Shown: piece by piece, positions 1-7,833 of the stretch
Layout: every line of letters begins with the position of its first letter
Numbering within the stretch: position 1 is the first letter of the stretch
Assembly: GCA_041581135.1 (NCBI GenBank)
Contig: JBFGCM010000094.1
Location: 1-14,236, forward strand
DNA: 14,236 nt
Direction of reading: 5' to 3'
Source of the DNA: JBFGCM01 sp041581135
GTDB lineage: Bacteria > Actinomycetota > Acidimicrobiia > Spongiisociales > UBA5794
Notes under the pieces: model-generated
Seen by the model: only the letters and a program-made list of their open reading frames with translations
Told to the model about the DNA's origin: nothing
Databases searched by the model: none
Made by a program: the position numbers and the translations under genes

Positions 1-1
1 G

Positions 2-820
2 CCGGCCGCCGGCTACATCAGCGACCCGCAACTGGCCACCCACAACTTGCAGCGGGCCGCAGAGGCCAAGGGAGGCGTGTTCCGGTTCAACACCGAGGTC
101 GTCGACATCAGAACGGACGGCGACAAGGTGCGAGGTGTGGTTCTCGCAGATGGCTCCGAGATAGACGCTCCCATCATCGTCAACGTGGCCGGGCCGCATT
201 CGTTCGTGATCAACGAGATGGCCGGCGTCGCCGATTCGATGGAGATCAATACCCGGGCTCTCCGCCACGAGGTGCACCATTTCCCTTCGCCGCAGGGGCT
301 CGACTTCGAGCGCGACGGCTACCTGGTGGGTGACGATGATCTCGGGACGTACTTCCGGCCGGAGGTGGGCAACAACATCCTCTTGGGCAGCCAGGACCCG
401 GAATGTGACCCTCAGGAGTGGGTGGACGACCCCGACGACTACGACCGCAATGTGACCCGAGAGCAATGGCGTACGCAGGCGTACCGCTTGGCGACGCGGC
501 TGCCGGAGTTGGGGATCCCAAACCAGATGAAGGGCATCGTCGACCTCTATGACGTGAGCGATGACTGGATCCCGATCTACGACAAGACGGATCTGGGCGG
601 CTTTTACCTGGCGATCGGGACCAGCGGGAACCAGTTCAAGAACGCCGCCGTAGCCGCCCACTGCATGACGGAGCTGATCGACAAGGTCGAGGCCGGGCAC
701 GATCACGATGAGGACCCGGTCGTCGTGACCGGCAGGTACACCGGGCTGCAGCTGAATCTGGGGGCGTTCAGCAGGAACCGGGAGATCAACCGCGACTCGT
801 CGTTCAGCGTGCTCGGCTAG
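2..820 (+). CDS. FAD-dependent oxidoreductase, DAO family (5' end outside window)
   Basis: The reading frame is open from the first bases of the window, so the N-terminal FAD-binding half, including the GxGxxG dinucleotide fold, is missing. The 272 visible residues look like the C-terminal half of a glycine/D-amino-acid-oxidase-type (DAO) flavoenzyme. The segment VVNVAGPHS is typical of the second FAD-contacting strand, and a late YLAIGTSGNQFKNAA segment matches the FAD-closing region near the C terminus. The internal TTG at 47 is not the start, because family-like sequence (AGYISDPQLA) precedes it in frame. Only 23 bases separate it from soxB, so it is probably in the same operon and may oxidise a related N-methyl or amino substrate. 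The substrate cannot be read from the sequence. It could be another SoxB paralogue or a dehydrogenase feeding sarcosine into the pathway. The family call is firm; the specific role is open. Confidence 0.85.
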   Translation, partial: PAAGYISDPQLATHNLQRAAEAKGGVFRFNTEVVDIRTDGDKVRGVVLADGSEIDAPIIVNVAGPHSFVINEMAGVADSMEINTRALRHEVHHFPSPQGLDFERDGYLVGDDDLGTYFRPEVGNNILLGSQDPECDPQEWVDDPDDYDRNVTREQWRTQAYRLATRLPELGIPNQMKGIVDLYDVSDDWIPIYDKTDLGGFYLAIGTSGNQFKNAAVAAHCMTELIDKVEAGHDHDEDPVVVTGRYTGLQLNLGAFSRNREINRDSSFSVLG

Positions 821-843
821 GCGGGCGCCCAGGGAACGCCGGC

Positions 844-2091
844 ATGGCCAAGTACTCGGCATTCTCCCTGTTCAGGCGCGGCCTCACCGGCAAGCACTGG
901 CCGCCGGCCTGGCGGCATCATGAGATGCGGCCCAGCTACGACGTCGTCATCGTCGGCGGCGGCGTGCACGGGCTGGCCACCGCCTACTACCTGGCGCGTA
1001 ACCACGGCATCAGCAACGTCGCCGTCATCGAGAAGGCTTACATCGGGAGCGGCGGCTCTGGTCGCAACACCGCCATCGTCCGCTCCAACTACCTGACTCC
1101 GGAGGGATCGCGCTTCTACGACCGCTCGGTGAAGCTCTACGAGCGCCTGTCGGATGACCTCAACTTCAATGTCATGTTCGAGCAGCGGGGCCACATGACG
1201 CTGGCGCACAACGACGGTTCGCTGCGGACGATGCGGTGGCGCGCCGAGGTCAACAAGCTGCAGGGCATCGATTCGTCAGTCATCGACCCGGCCCAGATCA
1301 AGGAGCTGGCCCCGGCGATCGACGTCTCCGATCGTCCCCGCTATCCGATTCTGGGTGCGCTGTGGCACCCGCCCGGGGGGATCATCCGCCACGACGCCGT
1401 GGTCTGGGGATACGCCAGGGCGGCCGATGCCCGCGGCGTGCACATACATCAGGCGACCGAGGTCACCGGCATCGGGGTATCCGGAGGGCGTGTCACCGGT
1501 GTCACCACCAACCGGGGTGAGATTGCAGCGCCAGTCGTCGTCAACTGCACCGCCGGTTGGAGCTCGCTCATCTCAGCCATGGCTGGGGTGCGGCTTCCGA
1601 TCACGACCCGGCCACTCCAAGCAGCGGTAACCGAGCCGGTGCAGCCGATCCTCGATCCGGTGATCGTCTCCGGGACCCTTCACGTCTACGTCAGTCAGAC
1701 GGCACGAGGCGAGTTGGTGTTCGGCGCCAGTGTCGATCCGTTTGCCTCCTATGCGACTCGAGGATCCCTTGGCTTCGCCGAAGGCCTAGCCCACCATGTG
1801 CTCGAGTTGATGCCCGGCCTCGGCCAGATGCGCTTGCTCCGGCAGTGGGCCGGCCTCTGCGACATGACACCCGACTTCGGTCCGATCATCGGGCCCACTC
1901 CGGTCGAGGGCTTTTTCGTTGATGTCGGCTGGGGCACGTATGGCTTCAAGGCCGGCCCCGTGGCCGGCGAGCAGACGGCCCAGCTGGTGGCGACCGGCAA
2001 GACGCCAGAGTTGATCGCTCCGTTCGGCCTCGACCGCTTCGCCAGCGATGACCTCACTGCCGAGAAGGGGGCCGCCGCCGTTGGTCACTGA
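844..2091 (+). CDS. soxB: sarcosine oxidase beta subunit (SoxB)
   Basis: This is the flavin-bearing catalytic subunit of heterotetrameric sarcosine oxidase, a cytoplasmic enzyme that oxidises sarcosine to an imine whose methyl carbon goes to tetrahydrofolate. At 415 residues it has the usual family length. The N terminus (MAKYSAFSLFRRGLTG) matches the typical SoxB start. The Rossmann FAD motif VVIVGGGVHG lies at residues 34-43, and the GGSGRNTAIVRSNYL segment follows at about 70-84. The motif RHDAVVWGYARAA (182-194) contains His183, which I infer is the covalent FMN attachment site of the family (His173 in literature numbering). WGTYGFKAGP near 347-356 is the C-terminal FAD-contact region. 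An AGGG Shine-Dalgarno at 831-834 supports ATG 844. The stop overlaps the soxD ribosome-binding site, which implies coupled expression. Nothing looks damaged. Confidence 0.96.
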   Translation: MAKYSAFSLFRRGLTGKHWPPAWRHHEMRPSYDVVIVGGGVHGLATAYYLARNHGISNVAVIEKAYIGSGGSGRNTAIVRSNYLTPEGSRFYDRSVKLYERLSDDLNFNVMFEQRGHMTLAHNDGSLRTMRWRAEVNKLQGIDSSVIDPAQIKELAPAIDVSDRPRYPILGALWHPPGGIIRHDAVVWGYARAADARGVHIHQATEVTGIGVSGGRVTGVTTNRGEIAAPVVVNCTAGWSSLISAMAGVRLPITTRPLQAAVTEPVQPILDPVIVSGTLHVYVSQTARGELVFGASVDPFASYATRGSLGFAEGLAHHVLELMPGLGQMRLLRQWAGLCDMTPDFGPIIGPTPVEGFFVDVGWGTYGFKAGPVAGEQTAQLVATGKTPELIAPFGLDRFASDDLTAEKGAAAVGH

Positions 2092-2100
2092 GGAGGCTTC

Positions 2101-2358
2101 ATGCTGCTGATCGTCTGCCCGCATTGCGGACCGCGTAACTCCGACGAGTTCACGTTCCGTGGCGAGCTGGTGACTCGACCGGACGTGGCGGCGGCGGCGC
2201 CCGAGTGGCGTGCGTATCTGTATGAGAAGGCGAACGTCGCCGGTTGGCAGGAGGAGACCTGGTTCCACGTGGCGGGCTGCCGCCGCTTTCTCCGGATCGA
2301 ACGCCACACGGTGAGCAACGAGATCAGGCAGGTGCGCGACGTGGCGGATGCACCATGA
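2101..2358 (+). CDS. soxD: sarcosine oxidase delta subunit (SoxD), zinc-binding
   Basis: This is the small structural subunit of sarcosine oxidase, which holds a zinc ion in the tetramer. The 85 residues begin MLLIVCPHCG, giving Cys6 and Cys9. His56 and Cys60 follow in the segment WFHVAGC. This C-x2-C ... H-x3-C arrangement matches the four zinc ligands of known SoxD proteins (Cys, Cys, His, Cys), with a loop about three residues shorter. Length and the central WRAYLY segment are typical. An AGGAGG ribosome-binding site at 2091-2096 fixes the ATG; its first base is the last base of the soxB stop codon. The stop overlaps the soxA start in an ATGA tetranucleotide, so the two are probably translationally coupled. 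No other role is plausible in this context. Confidence 0.95.
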   Translation: MLLIVCPHCGPRNSDEFTFRGELVTRPDVAAAAPEWRAYLYEKANVAGWQEETWFHVAGCRRFLRIERHTVSNEIRQVRDVADAP

Positions 2359-5192
2359 CATCGCACAGATTGCCGGATGCTCTCGGTCAGGTGATCGACC
2401 GCTCTCAGGAGGTCAGCTTCAGCTGGAACGGCGTGGAGTTGACCGGATTCCGGGGTGACACGATCGCTTCCGCCATCGCCGCATCTGGCGAGCGAGTGTT
2501 CTCCCGCAGCTTCAAGTATCACCGTCCTCGGGGCATCCTCACCGCTGACGGCCTTGACCCAAACCTCTTCGTCCAGGTCGGTGGCGAGCCCAACGTGCGC
2601 GCCGGTCACCGGCTCCTCGAGAGCGGAATGGCCGTGCAGGCCCAGACCGGCCGGCCCTCGGTCCGATTCGACGTCCAGGCGGCCACGGGGCTGCTCGCCC
2701 CATACCTCACACCGGGCTTCTACTACAAGACCTTCATGGGACCGCGCCCGCTACGGCGCTTCTACCAGCGCACCCTGCGTCGGTTCGGCGGTGGCGGAAC
2801 CGTCGGCGAAGGCCTGGATCACGGCCATCCCGAGAAGCGCTACGCCCACCCCGATGTGCTCGTGGCCGGAGGGGGCCCGGCCGGGATCGCCGCAGCCCTC
2901 GGGGCGGCGGCAGCCGGGGCGAGCGTCATGTTGGTCGACGAGAACCATCAGCTGGGCGGTCACCTGCGGTACGGCACCCCATCCGACCTCGAGGCACTCG
3001 ACGAGCTTCGCCGCGCCGTGGTGGCGGCCGAGGAGATCGAGGTGATCAACGACGGTGTCGTGGCTGGGCGCTACGACCACAACTGGGTGGGCGTGGTCGC
3101 CCGCTCGGGCGCGAGGGAGCAGCTGATCAAGGCGCGCGCCAAGTGCCTCGTCGTGGCCGCCGGCAAGATCGAGCGCCCATACGTATTCGCCGGAAACGAC
3201 CTCCCCGGCGTGATGCTGTCCGGCGCCGTATCGCGCCTGATCCGCCTGTACGGGGTGCTCCCGGGGCAACGAGCCGTGATCGTCACGGCGAACCTGGCCG
3301 GCGACCTGGCGGTGAGCCAGCTGGAGGAAGCAGGCGTCGAGATCGCGACCGTGATCGATCTACGCCGCGGCGGTCAGCTCGTCAAAGCCACCGGGCGCTC
3401 TGGCGTGAAGGCCGTAGAAGTCGACGGGCGTCGCACCGTGGCCGCCGACCTGCTCGTGACCGCTGTCGGTTGGACCACACCGACCTCTCTACTCAACATG
3501 GCCGGCGACCGGCCGCACTACGACGCCACCGCAGCCAGATTCATTCCCGGGGATCTGCCAGACGATGTCATAGCGACGGGCGGCCTGGTCGGCGATGGCA
3601 CTACTGACGAGCTCGTCGCCCACGGCGAGGCCAGCGGTGCGGAGGCGGCCAGGCGAGCGCTTCGCCTTCGACACGATTGGGCTAGGGCGACGCCGCGGGC
3701 AGTCGTCCGGCCTCGGGTGTCGGCCGACGCACCCATCGCGGCGCCACCGTTGCAGCCGGCGACTCACCCCGAGTACTTCTACGGCTCCACCGACGGATTT
3801 GTGGACTATTCCGAGGATGTCAAGGGCAACGACCTCGCCATCGCTGCTGCGGAGGGATACGACTCGATCGAGCTCTCCAAGCGCTACACCACCGCAACGA
3901 TGGGGCCGATCCAGGGCAAGCTGGAGGTCGTCAACGCTGTGGCCATCCACGCCGGCTTGACGGGCTCGACAATCGCCGCAACAGGCACCACGACGTGGCG
4001 TCCTCCCTACGCGCCCGTCACGCTGGCAGCCCTCGCCGGCGCGGGTGAGGACCCGGTGCGGCGCTCGCCTCTGGACGACTGGCACGAAGCCCACGGCGTG
4101 GCCCGTATCGTCGCCGGCCAGTGGCTGCGTCCCAACCACTACGGAGACCCCGCCGCCGAGGTGCGCAACACCAGGGAGCGGGTTGGCATCATCGACGTGA
4201 GCCCACTCGGCAAGATCGACATCCGAGGACGCGATGTCCCCAAGCTGCTGGAGTTCGTCTACACCAACCGGTGGTCGAAGCTCGCCGTGGGTGCGGTGCG
4301 CTACGGCGTGATGTGCGGTGACGACGGGATCATCTTCGATGACGGGGTGACCGCCCGCCTCGGAGACGACCGCTATTACATGACGACGACTTCTGGCGGC
4401 GCCGGCCGGGTGTGGAACTGGCTCGACGAGTGGCTGCAGACGGCGTTTCCGGAGTGGGAAGTGCGGGTCACGGCGGTGTCGGACGGCTTCGCCGCCATGA
4501 ACGTCGCCGGACCGGATTCGCGACGCCTCCTGGAGAGAGTTGTCGAAGGCGCCGAGCTGGCGGCGGACTCCTTCGGCTACATGCAGGCGCGAGTCGCCAC
4601 AGTTGCCGGTGTCCCGGGCTGCATCCTGCTGCGCATCGGCTTCACCGGCGAGTTGAGCTACGAGGTTCATGCCCCAGCGGGCTACGGGCTCCAGGTGTGG
4701 GAAGCCCTGCTCGAGGTTGGGCGCGACCTCGGGATCGCGCCCTTCGGACTCGAGGCGCAGCGGATCATGCGGCTGGAGAAGGGTCACTTCATCGTGGGGC
4801 AGGACACGGATGGCCTGACCAGAGCTCATGCCGCGGGCGTGGGCTGGGCGGTCAAGCTCGAGAAACCCGACTTCGCCGGCAAGCCCGAGCTGATGTGGGA
4901 GGAAGCTGCCGGGCCCGAGCGCACTCTGGTTGCGTTGCAGCCGGCGGATCAGCAGCTGGTGCCCCCCGAGGCCAGCCAGCTCGTCGACGGTGAACGGATC
5001 GTCGGTCGGGTGACTTCGAGCCGGATGTCTCCGACATTGGGAAGGAGCGTGTGTCTCGCCCAAGTCGACACCGCACTTTCGAATGGAGGCGCGGCGCTGA
5101 CGATCCGCCTGCCAGACGGAACCAACCATTCGGCCCAGGTGCTCGACGAACACGCCCACTTCGATCCACAAGGGGAGCGGCTCCGTGGTTGA
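2355..5192 (+). CDS. soxA: sarcosine oxidase alpha subunit (SoxA)
   Basis: This is the large subunit that binds NAD+ and provides the folate site for the C1 unit. The 945 residues show the family layout. A ferredoxin-like fold at about 19-97 includes RSFKYHRPRG (51-60) but has no cysteines, as in other SoxA proteins. A pyridine-nucleotide-disulphide-oxidoreductase module spans about 165-440, with a GGGPAG nucleotide motif at 172-177 and a second Rossmann strand at about 306-312. A linker with SKRYTTATMGPIQGK follows (508-522). The GcvT-type aminomethyltransferase domain spans about 590-840, with Asp614 in IIDVSPLGK likely the conserved folate-site acid, and a GcvT C-terminal barrel lies at about 850-935. 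I chose ATG 2355 because it overlaps the soxD stop (ATGA) and gives the typical RLP-x-IDRS N terminus. The frame stays open upstream to 2244, but that part lies inside soxD. The 3' end overlaps soxG by 8 bases. Confidence 0.95.
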   Translation: MTSHRLPDALGQVIDRSQEVSFSWNGVELTGFRGDTIASAIAASGERVFSRSFKYHRPRGILTADGLDPNLFVQVGGEPNVRAGHRLLESGMAVQAQTGRPSVRFDVQAATGLLAPYLTPGFYYKTFMGPRPLRRFYQRTLRRFGGGGTVGEGLDHGHPEKRYAHPDVLVAGGGPAGIAAALGAAAAGASVMLVDENHQLGGHLRYGTPSDLEALDELRRAVVAAEEIEVINDGVVAGRYDHNWVGVVARSGAREQLIKARAKCLVVAAGKIERPYVFAGNDLPGVMLSGAVSRLIRLYGVLPGQRAVIVTANLAGDLAVSQLEEAGVEIATVIDLRRGGQLVKATGRSGVKAVEVDGRRTVAADLLVTAVGWTTPTSLLNMAGDRPHYDATAARFIPGDLPDDVIATGGLVGDGTTDELVAHGEASGAEAARRALRLRHDWARATPRAVVRPRVSADAPIAAPPLQPATHPEYFYGSTDGFVDYSEDVKGNDLAIAAAEGYDSIELSKRYTTATMGPIQGKLEVVNAVAIHAGLTGSTIAATGTTTWRPPYAPVTLAALAGAGEDPVRRSPLDDWHEAHGVARIVAGQWLRPNHYGDPAAEVRNTRERVGIIDVSPLGKIDIRGRDVPKLLEFVYTNRWSKLAVGAVRYGVMCGDDGIIFDDGVTARLGDDRYYMTTTSGGAGRVWNWLDEWLQTAFPEWEVRVTAVSDGFAAMNVAGPDSRRLLERVVEGAELAADSFGYMQARVATVAGVPGCILLRIGFTGELSYEVHAPAGYGLQVWEALLEVGRDLGIAPFGLEAQRIMRLEKGHFIVGQDTDGLTRAHAAGVGWAVKLEKPDFAGKPELMWEEAAGPERTLVALQPADQQLVPPEASQLVDGERIVGRVTSSRMSPTLGRSVCLAQVDTALSNGGAALTIRLPDGTNHSAQVLDEHAHFDPQGERLRG

Positions 5193-5652
5193 CTCTCCGG
5201 CCAGCCCGGTCGAAGCGCTGACGTTCGATCTCGGGAGGTGCCGCCTCACCGACGAGTCGGCCACCGCCAAGTGGCGCACCTGGACGGATCGTTTGGCAGT
5301 GGGGATCGGCAGAGCAGGCACCGGCGATGGCATCTTGGCCTTCTCTGTGGCACCCGGGGAGTGGATCGAGGTGGGCGGCAGCGAGGTCCCAGTTGACGGC
5401 GTCGACATGACGCACGTCCGAGCGATGCTGCGCCTGACCGGGCCTGGAGCGCGCAGGGTGCTCGAACACGTCTGTGCACTCGACCTCAGCGATCTGATGA
5501 CACCAAATCGTGCCGCGGCTCGCACCCTTGTCGCCGGCGTCGCCACCGAGCTGGTTCGAGACGACGCCGATGGCGAGTTGTCGTACTTGTTGCTGGTGTC
5601 ACGGTCTTTCGCCCGCCACGTGTGGGATCGGCTAGTCGCCGTGGGTGGATGA
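5185..5652 (+). CDS. soxG: sarcosine oxidase gamma subunit (SoxG), short form
   Basis: This is the smallest GcvT-like subunit of the sarcosine oxidase tetramer and caps the complex. It is identified by position after soxA and by the C-terminal segments VAGVATELVRDD and SYLLLVSRSFARHVWDRL, which are typical of SoxG. At 155 residues it is shorter than the usual roughly 190-210. The region from RLTGPGARRVLEHVCALDLSD to the C terminus looks intact, so any shortening is mostly in the N-terminal half. The GTG start at 5185 overlaps the soxA stop by 8 bases and has an AGGGGAG ribosome-binding site at 5171-5177. This spacing argues for the chosen start and for coupling to soxA. A more divergent N-terminal domain is the simplest explanation for the length. 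The call is confident; full function is likely but not proven. Confidence 0.88.
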   Translation: MVDSPASPVEALTFDLGRCRLTDESATAKWRTWTDRLAVGIGRAGTGDGILAFSVAPGEWIEVGGSEVPVDGVDMTHVRAMLRLTGPGARRVLEHVCALDLSDLMTPNRAAARTLVAGVATELVRDDADGELSYLLLVSRSFARHVWDRLVAVGG

Positions 5653-5737
5653 TGATGGCGTAGGTGAGGAAGCACACAGCACGCACCAACCACCGACCGG
5701 CTCTCGTCGATTCCAGCCCTCCCGGCATGATGCGCTC

Positions 5738-5765
5738 ACCCGCCTGCAGCACTCTGCAGCCGGGT
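5738..5765 (+). terminator. candidate terminator hairpin after the sox operon
   Basis: ACCCG-C-CTGCAG at 5738-5749 pairs with CTGCAG-C-CGGGT at 5754-5765. That gives 11 base pairs with one C-C mismatch around a CACT loop, about 85 bases after the soxG stop. No T-run follows, as is common in high-G+C actinobacteria, so it may act without a U-tract or merely be a stable 3' end. I see no other strong hairpin nearby. Confidence 0.45.
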
Positions 5766-5784
5766 ATCCAGCAAGTCGAAGGAG

Positions 5785-5913
5785 ATGAGGTCCGCCGCAT
5801 GCGGCGCTCACACGAACGCCGCGGAGGTCCACGACGGGTTCTTCGTGCCTGCTCTGGTCGGCATGTTCGTCTTCGACCGGCGGACACCGGTAGGGCTGGA
5901 AGTGCCGTTCTAG
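5785..5913 (+). CDS. possible small ORF of unknown function, or a gene remnant
   Basis: A 42-codon ORF starts at ATG 5785 and reads VHDGFFVPALVGMFVFDRR through its middle, with a hydrophobic stretch. I do not recognise it. An AAGGAG sequence directly abuts the start codon, which is too close for a normal ribosome-binding site. It lies in the 369-base stretch 5653-6021 between soxG and the ATPase remnant, which otherwise shows only the hairpin at 5738-5765. The stretch may be decayed sequence, and this ORF may be chance. Confidence 0.2.
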   Translation: MRSAACGAHTNAAEVHDGFFVPALVGMFVFDRRTPVGLEVPF

Positions 5914-6021
5914 CGCACTCGGAGTGCTCAGTGGGGGGGTGGGTCCGGCTGCCGTGAAGCTTGCGCGCCGCGGCCGGCGGCCTTCCGAACCCGATCCACC
6001 GCCCCGAGTAGCCAACCGGCT

Positions 6022-6780
6022 TTCCTCGGCGACGGCATCAACGACGCCCCCGCCCTCCACGCCGCCGACATCGGCATCTCCGTCGACACTGCAGCCGACG
6101 TCGCCAAACAAGCCGCCGCCATCGTCCTCCTCGACAAGAGCCTCTCCGTGGTGGTCGACGGCATCAGCGTGGGCCGGCAAACCTTCGCCAACACCCTGAA
6201 ATACATCCGGGTCACCACCAGCGCCAACTTCGGGAACGTGCTCAGCATGGCCGCCGCCGCCTTCCTCCCCTTCCTGCCCCTCCTCCCCCGCCAGATCCTC
6301 CTGCTCAACTTCCTGTCCGACATCCCCGGCGTCGCCATTGCCGGCGACAGCGTCGACCCTGAACAACTGACCGCCCCCCGGTCCTGGTGCCTCCCCTCCA
6401 TCCGCAACTTCATGATCGTCTACGGACTGCTGTCCACCGCCTTCGACCTGGCCACCTTCGCTGTGCTCCGCCTCGGGTTCAACGCCGGAGAAGACCTCTT
6501 CCGCAGCGGCTGGTTCATCATCTCGACCATCACCGAGCTCGCCGCGATGCTGGTGCTCCGCACCAGCCGCCGCTTCTACCGCAGCCGACCCGGCGGGGCA
6601 CTGCTCTGGTCCAGCGCCGCCATTGCCGTAATCACCATCGCCATCCCCTACACCCCGTTCGCCGCACCCCTCGGGCTCACCTCAGTCCCCGCCAAACTCC
6701 TCATCACCCTCTCCGGCCTCGTCGTCCTCTTCATCGCCACCAACGAAACGGCCAAAAGGCGACTTCCGCCCCTCAGGTGA
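6022..6780 (+). pseudogene. C-terminal remnant of a Mg2+-type P-type ATPase (MgtA/MgtB-like)
   Basis: From FLGDGINDAPALHAADIG onward this frame matches the hinge motif and last six membrane helices of type IIIB Mg2+-importing P-type ATPases. Recognisable parts are TFANTLKYIRVTTSANFGN, the hydrophobic FLPFLPLLPRQILLLNFL helix region and FRSGWFIISTITELAAMLVLRT. About 252 of a usual 850-900 residues remain. The phosphorylation motif (DKTGT), actuator domain, nucleotide-binding domain and first membrane helices are absent. Upstream sequence in this frame (5914-6021) has no family resemblance and offers no start codon with a ribosome-binding site. I found no continuation in the other frames. The first in-frame start is a GTG at 6145/6148, inside the conserved core. 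The stretch is rich in C-ending codons and C-runs compared with sox, hinting at separate origin. It cannot pump ions as it stands. Confidence 0.85.
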
Positions 6781-7010
6781 TGCCCAGCCATCTAGCGGTA
6801 CCGTCCCGCCAGAGCGCGTTTTCGGATGCTTGGCGAGTTGTCGCTCGGGATCAGGTGCTACGTGCGGCTCGTCTGGATATGCTCGGAAGTGCTCGTGAAC
6901 GGCAAGCGAGCCATCATCCTGCACCGTTGACGATCGGGGAGGCCATCGCACCGGCCAATCATCGCAGCACCAAGGGCGCAAAGCGGCCCAGAAGAGAAGG
7001 GGAGGATCAG
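6781..7010 (+). other. 230-base non-coding gap between ATPase remnant and MDMPI-like gene
   Basis: No convincing gene is visible. The reading frame of the downstream gene is open through here, but the translation has no family features. The promoter of the downstream gene should lie here, though I see no clear -35/-10 pair. The only firm signal is the GGAGG ribosome-binding site at 7001-7005. Confidence 0.5.
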
Positions 7011-7685
7011 ATGCCGTCCTTTGACGAGACTGTGGACATTCTCGAGACCGAGTTGCAGCAGATCGAGACGGTGTTTCGCGGGCTCAGCGACGAAGAGTGG
7101 CAGGCGACGACGAAGTTGGTGCCGCTGGATGAGGACAAGTCGCATTGGACTGTCTTCGAGCTCGCCGGTCATTTCGACATCTCGATCGGGCTGACGCGGA
7201 TGCTGATCGCCGACCCACAGGAAGGTCAGGTTGGCCGTGATCGGACGAGCTTCTTCATCTTTCCACGCTCTGAGGTCGCCCCGGTGGTCTATGACTACGC
7301 CTTCACCATGGTTGAGGGCAAGACTCCAGCCGACATGCCCGACGTGCTGCACGAGACCTTCTCCAAGACCATCGAGGAGTCGCGGGCGACCCCGCCGAGC
7401 ACCATCGGCTCCGGCTACTACGCATTGATGACGCTTGGCGAGTTCGTGCCCAGTCGAGTGGTTGAAGCTGTGGTCCACGGCATCGACCTCACCGATGCCC
7501 TGGGCCGCGAGCGGATGGCGACGGACGAAGCGGTCGCCGTCACGGCGGACATCCTCGATGACCTCTTGGCGCGGCGCACCGTTGCCGGGCGGCCTCGAGA
7601 TCTGCGCGGCGACGATTGGGAATGGATCCGCGCCGCCTCGGGTCGTGGGCCTCACGACGATCCAAGGCTTCCTCTCATCGGGTAG
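7011..7685 (+). CDS. maleylpyruvate isomerase family, mycothiol-dependent (MDMPI/DinB fold) protein
   Basis: The 224 residues match the MDMPI N-terminal (DinB-like four-helix) family found in mycothiol-making actinobacteria. Metal ligands can be placed at His54 (in WTVFELAGHFD), Glu152 and His156 (in RVVEAVVHGIDLTDALGR). This H ... E-x3-H pattern corresponds to the divalent-metal site of characterised MDMPI. The family includes maleylpyruvate isomerase and many uncharacterised thiol-transferase-like proteins, so the substrate here is unknown. It has no gentisate-pathway neighbours. ATG 7011 is chosen for its GGAGG site at 7001-7005 and because family homology begins right after it; the frame stays open upstream to 6387, but that part overlaps the ATPase remnant out of frame. 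It appears monocistronic and converges on the Crp/Fnr gene. Confidence 0.85.
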   Translation: MPSFDETVDILETELQQIETVFRGLSDEEWQATTKLVPLDEDKSHWTVFELAGHFDISIGLTRMLIADPQEGQVGRDRTSFFIFPRSEVAPVVYDYAFTMVEGKTPADMPDVLHETFSKTIEESRATPPSTIGSGYYALMTLGEFVPSRVVEAVVHGIDLTDALGRERMATDEAVAVTADILDDLLARRTVAGRPRDLRGDDWEWIRAASGRGPHDDPRLPLIG

Positions 7686-7733
7686 GGCGCTGACAACCCA
7701 CGCTCAGACCGCCCAATGAACATCCGCTCGCGG

Positions 7734-7761
7734 CGGCGTCTCGCAACCCATCAGGACGCCG
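7734..7761. terminator. inverted repeat between convergent genes, candidate terminator
   Basis: CGGCGTC at 7734-7740 pairs with GACGCCG at 7755-7761 around a 14-base loop, about 50 bases past the stop of the MDMPI-like gene. It has no T-run. It could end transcription from the left-hand gene. Confidence 0.35.
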
Positions 7762-7772
7762 ACGGGGGCTGA

Positions 7773-7798
7773 GGGCCGCCGATCGAGGGGAGCGGCCC
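7773..7798. terminator. GC-rich hairpin between convergent genes, candidate bidirectional terminator
   Basis: GGGCCGC at 7773-7779 pairs perfectly with GCGGCCC at 7792-7798 around a 12-base loop. It lies 35 bases beyond the regulator stop on the minus strand and 87 bases beyond the MDMPI-like stop, so it could serve either gene. No U-tract is present. Confidence 0.4.
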
Positions 7799-7800
7799 GT

Positions 7801-7812
7801 GCCACGCGTGGC
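7801..7812. repeat. 12-bp perfect palindrome
   Basis: GCCACGCGTGGC is its own reverse complement and sits 21 bases beyond the regulator's stop codon, next to the 7773-7798 hairpin. It may be part of the same termination region. A protein-binding site is possible but nothing supports it. Confidence 0.4.
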
Positions 7813-7833
7813 CGACGAGGCGAGGGTGACGAC

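Noticed and set aside
2244..2354. 37-codon N-terminal extension of soxA
   Set aside because: It overlaps soxD out of frame, and the ATGA-coupled start at 2355 gives the normal SoxA N terminus.
3489..5693. 734-codon open frame on the minus strand
   Set aside because: It lies entirely antisense to soxA and soxG, has arginine/histidine-rich low-complexity translation without domains, and is a typical GC-rich shadow frame.
6387..7010. Long N-terminal extension of the MDMPI-like gene
   Set aside because: It overlaps the ATPase remnant in another frame and is arginine/histidine-rich noise; family homology begins at 7011 behind a good ribosome-binding site.
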